Source: Methylocystis sp. MJC1 | GTDB taxonomy: Bacteria > Pseudomonadota > Alphaproteobacteria > Rhizobiales > Beijerinckiaceae | DNA: 64,000 nt | Assembly (NCBI RefSeq): GCF_026427715.1 | Contig: NZ_CP107559.1 | Location: 1-64,000 of the forward strand | Reading direction: 5' to 3' | Shown here: one piece after another, positions 61,353 through 64,000 of the stretch | Layout of the letters: each line of letters begins with the position of its first letter | Numbering within the stretch: position 1 is the first letter of the stretch | The notes under the pieces: model-generated | What the model saw: the letters and a program-made list of their open reading frames with translations, nothing else | What the model was told of the DNA's origin: nothing | The model's database searches: none | Program-made: the position numbers and the translations under genes

Positions 61353-64000
61353 TCAGCTCTTCTCTTGGAGTTTTTCCCGCGACAACCCACTGGAAGCGAG
61401 CGCTAAATTACGGACGAACTCGTCGCGTTTCGAACCACCGGTTCCACCAAGCCAGCGATAAAAGCTGTTCTTGGCGACTTCGACAATCACCAGATAAACA
61501 ACCACCATCGCCGACAATATGAAATAAAATCGACCAGGGAGCGGCTCAAACCCGAAATAGGGCCCCAAAGGAGTAAAGGGAAGTATCGCGCCCATCGTAG
61601 CGATAGTGAGGGATGTCGCGACGAGGACGGGATGCGCACGGCTTTTGAAAGGATTGCCGCGCGTGCGAATGATGAAGATCACCAAAACCTGAGTGGATAG
61701 CGATTCAACAAACCAGCCGGTCTGGAACAGCGCCTCATTCGCCTTCATCACGACCAACATAACGTAGAAAGTTAGAAAGTCGAACACGGAACTGATCGGT
61801 CCGATGACGAGCATGAAGTTGCGAATAAAGCTCATGTCCAGGACATGCGGACTGCGTACGTCCTCAGGATCTACTTCGTCAAGAGGGATCGGCACCTCCG
61901 AAATATCGTAGAGAATGTTGTTGAGGAGGATCTGAGTTGGCAGCATCGGCAGGAAGGGAAGAAACAGCGCCGCGCCCGCCATGCTGAACATATTGCCGAA
62001 GTTGGAGCTGGTGCCCATCATTATATATTTCATGATATTTGCGAAGGTGCGACGACCTTCCAACACGCCGTCGTGGACGACAAGCAGATCCTGATCCAGC
62101 AGGATCATATCGGCTGCTTCTTTAGCGACGTCGACGGCTGAATCCACCGACAGGCCTACATCGGCCGAGTGCAAGGAGGGCGCATCGTTAATGCCGTCGC
62201 CCAGATACCCGACGACATGACCGCGGGCTTTGAGCGCGAGGATTACTCGATCTTTCTGCGATGGATTGACCCGACAAAACAAATTGGCTTGTCCGACCCG
62301 GACACGCAAGGCGGAATCATCCATCTCTCCGATCTCTTTCCCCGTCAGCACTCCCGTAACGGGGATTTTCAAGGTCGTGCAGACGTGTTGGGTGACCAAT
62401 TCGCTATCGCCGGTGACGATCTTTACCGTTACGCCGCTTTGGGCCAACGCCGCGAGCGCCGCGCCGGCGCTTTCCTTTGGCGGGTCTAGAAATCCCGCGA
62501 ACCCCGCGAATACCAACCCCTCCTCGTCGCCGACAACGGCATGAGGATGGTCCTTCGGAACCTGCCGCCAAGCGATGCCCAAGAGACGAAAGCCTTCTTT
62601 TTCGAGGGCGATGCGTTGTCCCTGAATCCGTCCAATTCCGGTAGCATCGAGTGGAGGCTGGGTCTTATTCCCCTGTTCTTCATACCGATTACAAAGAGCC
62701 ACGATCTCCTCGGATGCGCCCTTGACCACCAGCAATCGGTCGTCGCCTTTCTCAACTAAAACAGAGACGCGGCGCCGCTCGAAGTCGAAGGGAACTTCGT
62801 CGATCTTTTTCCACGCGCTCACGTCGATGTCGTGGTGGTCGAGGATCGCGTCGTCGAGGGGGCTTTTCAGGCCGGTCTCGAAAAAGCTGTTGAGATAGGC
62901 AAGTTCCAAAACACGGTCGCTAGGCTTCCCTTCCCCATCCACATGCTGTTCGAGCTTTATCTTCGCCTCAGTCAAGGTGCCGGTCTTGTCCGTGCAAAGG
63001 ACATCCATCGACCCAAGATTTTGGATGGAGGCCAAGCGTTTGACGATGACGCGCTTCCTCGCCATGTGCAGCGCGCCCCGCGACAAGGTGACGGACACCA
63101 CCATTGGCAGGAGTTCCGGGGTCAGCCCCACCGCAAGCGCGACTGCAAACAGAAAGGATTCAAGCCAAGGCTTGTGTAGTAGCGCATTAACCAGCAGGAC
63201 AAACAGCACCAATAAGATTGTCAGGCGCATAATGAGCAGGCCGAAACGATGCGTGCCGATCTCGAAGGCGGTGGGCGGCGGCCGGCGACTAATGCTGTCC
63301 GCAATGGCCCCAATGGCCGTGTTGGCGCCTGTCTTCACCACGCGCATTCTGCCGCTGCCGCTGATGACGCTTGTGCCCATGAACACGGCATTGGCGGCGT
63401 CTTGCAGATCGGTCGCATCACCCGATAGGGTTCCGGAACGCTTTTCGACAGGATAGGGCTCCCCGGTCAACAGCGCCTGCTTGACGTACAAATCGCGCGC
63501 TTCCAGGACCAAGCCGTCCGCCGGGATCATATCGCCGGCGGAGAGCACGACGAGGTCGCCTGGAACCACATCGGTCACCAGCGTATCCAATGGTTTGCCG
63601 TCGCGTATCACCATGGCCCGCAGCGATACGGACTGACGCAAGCTTTCTGCGGCTTTACCGGCGCGGTGCTCCTGAACGAAATCTAGCGTCACGCTGAACA
63701 GCACCATCGCCGAGATGATTAGAAAGTTGGCGACTTCGCCGGTCAGCGCTGAAATCGCGCTGGCCACGAGCAAAAGAACGACGAGAGGGTTCTTGAAGCG
63801 AGAGAGAAATTGCAGAAGCGGTGACTGTTGCTGTCGGTCGCGAAATAGGTTGGAGCCAAACTCGGCGAGACGCGAACGCGCCTCTGCGCTCGTCAAGCCA
63901 GCCGCGTCGGTAGCTAAATCCGCCTCGTGGTTCGCAAGAGGCTTCAGCCACCAAGCAGCTTCGTCAGGCTGGACCTTGGATCTTGCGTTGGACTTTTTCC
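61353..64000 (-). CDS. mgtA: P-type Mg2+ ATPase (MgtA/MgtB-like), 5' end outside window
   Basis: At least 881 residues. The frame stays open to the window edge (…EAAWWLKPLANHEADL upstream of the TTG at 63896), so the N-terminus lies beyond. Features: cation ATPase N-domain, actuator TGE in KQALLTGEPYPVEK, phosphorylation site LCTDKTGTLTEAK, nucleotide-binding KGASEEI, hinge GDGINDAPSLHSADVGL, and about ten membrane helices including AVALAVGLTPELLPMVVSV and ILLNNILYDISEVPIPLDEV. The LNNxLYDxSE and D.VDPE segment is typical of MgtA/MgtB importers. No upstream leader can be examined here. Confidence 0.9.
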   Translation of the reverse strand, partial: KKSNARSKVQPDEAAWWLKPLANHEADLATDAAGLTSAEARSRLAEFGSNLFRDRQQQSPLLQFLSRFKNPLVVLLLVASAISALTGEVANFLIISAMVLFSVTLDFVQEHRAGKAAESLRQSVSLRAMVIRDGKPLDTLVTDVVPGDLVVLSAGDMIPADGLVLEARDLYVKQALLTGEPYPVEKRSGTLSGDATDLQDAANAVFMGTSVISGSGRMRVVKTGANTAIGAIADSISRRPPPTAFEIGTHRFGLLIMRLTILLVLFVLLVNALLHKPWLESFLFAVALAVGLTPELLPMVVSVTLSRGALHMARKRVIVKRLASIQNLGSMDVLCTDKTGTLTEAKIKLEQHVDGEGKPSDRVLELAYLNSFFETGLKSPLDDAILDHHDIDVSAWKKIDEVPFDFERRRVSVLVEKGDDRLLVVKGASEEIVALCNRYEEQGNKTQPPLDATGIGRIQGQRIALEKEGFRLLGIAWRQVPKDHPHAVVGDEEGLVFAGFAGFLDPPKESAGAALAALAQSGVTVKIVTGDSELVTQHVCTTLKIPVTGVLTGKEIGEMDDSALRVRVGQANLFCRVNPSQKDRVILALKARGHVVGYLGDGINDAPSLHSADVGLSVDSAVDVAKEAADMILLDQDLLVVHDGVLEGRRTFANIMKYIMMGTSSNFGNMFSMAGAALFLPFLPMLPTQILLNNILYDISEVPIPLDEVDPEDVRSPHVLDMSFIRNFMLVIGPISSVFDFLTFYVMLVVMKANEALFQTGWFVESLSTQVLVIFIIRTRGNPFKSRAHPVLVATSLTIATMGAILPFTPLGPYFGFEPLPGRFYFILSAMVVVYLVIVEVAKNSFYRWLGGTGGSKRDEFVRNLALASSGLSREKLQEKS

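Noticed and set aside
1..64000. CRISPR array, tRNA, rRNA or plasmid origin
   Set aside because: I looked for regularly spaced repeats, tRNA-like arms and iteron-like repeats and saw none by eye. A weak case could be missed without software.

Overview
The window is GC-rich DNA that reads as an Alphaproteobacterium, most likely order Hyphomicrobiales (Rhizobiales). The grounds are an alphaproteobacterial-type RpoH, a near-perfect EcfG-type general-stress promoter (GGAAC-N16-CGTT at 8772-8796), small DUF3309/DUF3096/CsbD stress peptides, and succinate dehydrogenase subunits of alphaproteobacterial type. The genus cannot be fixed from sequence alone; a methylotroph or methanotroph such as Methylocystis is a guess. 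The density of insertion sequences and gene fragments suggests a plasmid or a decaying genomic island.

Layout. 1-6.6 kb: end of a cytochrome c gene, an IS630 element, a PsiE-like membrane protein, then nested IS5/IS6/IS21/IS3 pieces followed by WD40 and possible NirK remnants. 7.2-12.8 kb: small stress and secreted proteins (63-aa protein, frameshifted KGG protein, PRC-barrel protein with an EcfG promoter, 57-aa membrane peptide, His/Lys-rich secreted protein), then a broken SbmA-like ABC transporter joined to an N-terminally truncated Crp/Fnr regulator. 12.9-17.3 kb: remnants of IS6, IS5, IS481, IS30, IS630, an aconitase and a Tn402-like tniA/tniB pair, surrounding an intact GH1 glycosidase. 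17.4-25.2 kb: a TPP-dependent PoxB-like enzyme, IS6 scraps, then a run of plus-strand genes (Rieske/FAD reductase with damaged motifs, DUF488, DUF2231, a WDNEGGA protein, DUF1971, a secreted protein). 25.7-30.2 kb: a minus-strand operon sdhB-sdhC-sdhD followed by a TPR/cytochrome b561/molybdopterin fusion, without sdhA. 30.8-39.8 kb: a second IS graveyard containing a fumC remnant, an IS21, an IS4 with target duplication, a group II intron RT fragment, ISL3 and a complete IS6. 40-45 kb: small orphan genes, IS110, IS5 and IS6. 45.4-50.4 kb: LysM/BON protein, an unusual RpoH paralogue, an LTXXQ (Spy/CpxP-like) protein and a full-length SbmA-like ABC transporter. 50.5-54.8 kb: tiny membrane and stress peptides, an AI-2E-family transporter and two IS5 copies. 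54.8-64 kb: a coupled dps/63-aa/response-regulator operon, divergent from a ~1464-aa CheB-CheR-PAS-histidine kinase-REC-REC-LuxR protein, then a Pro/Ser-rich anchored protein and an MgtA-type P-type ATPase running off the window.

Theme: most intact cargo fits envelope, metal, redox or general stress (Dps, CsbD, PRC-barrel, LTXXQ, RpoH, Mg2+ ATPase, His-rich peptides, the giant sensor). TCA-cycle genes (sdhB, sdhC, sdhD, fumC, aconitase) are present as incomplete or decaying copies, so they are unlikely to be the cell's only set. No tRNA, rRNA or CRISPR array was seen.
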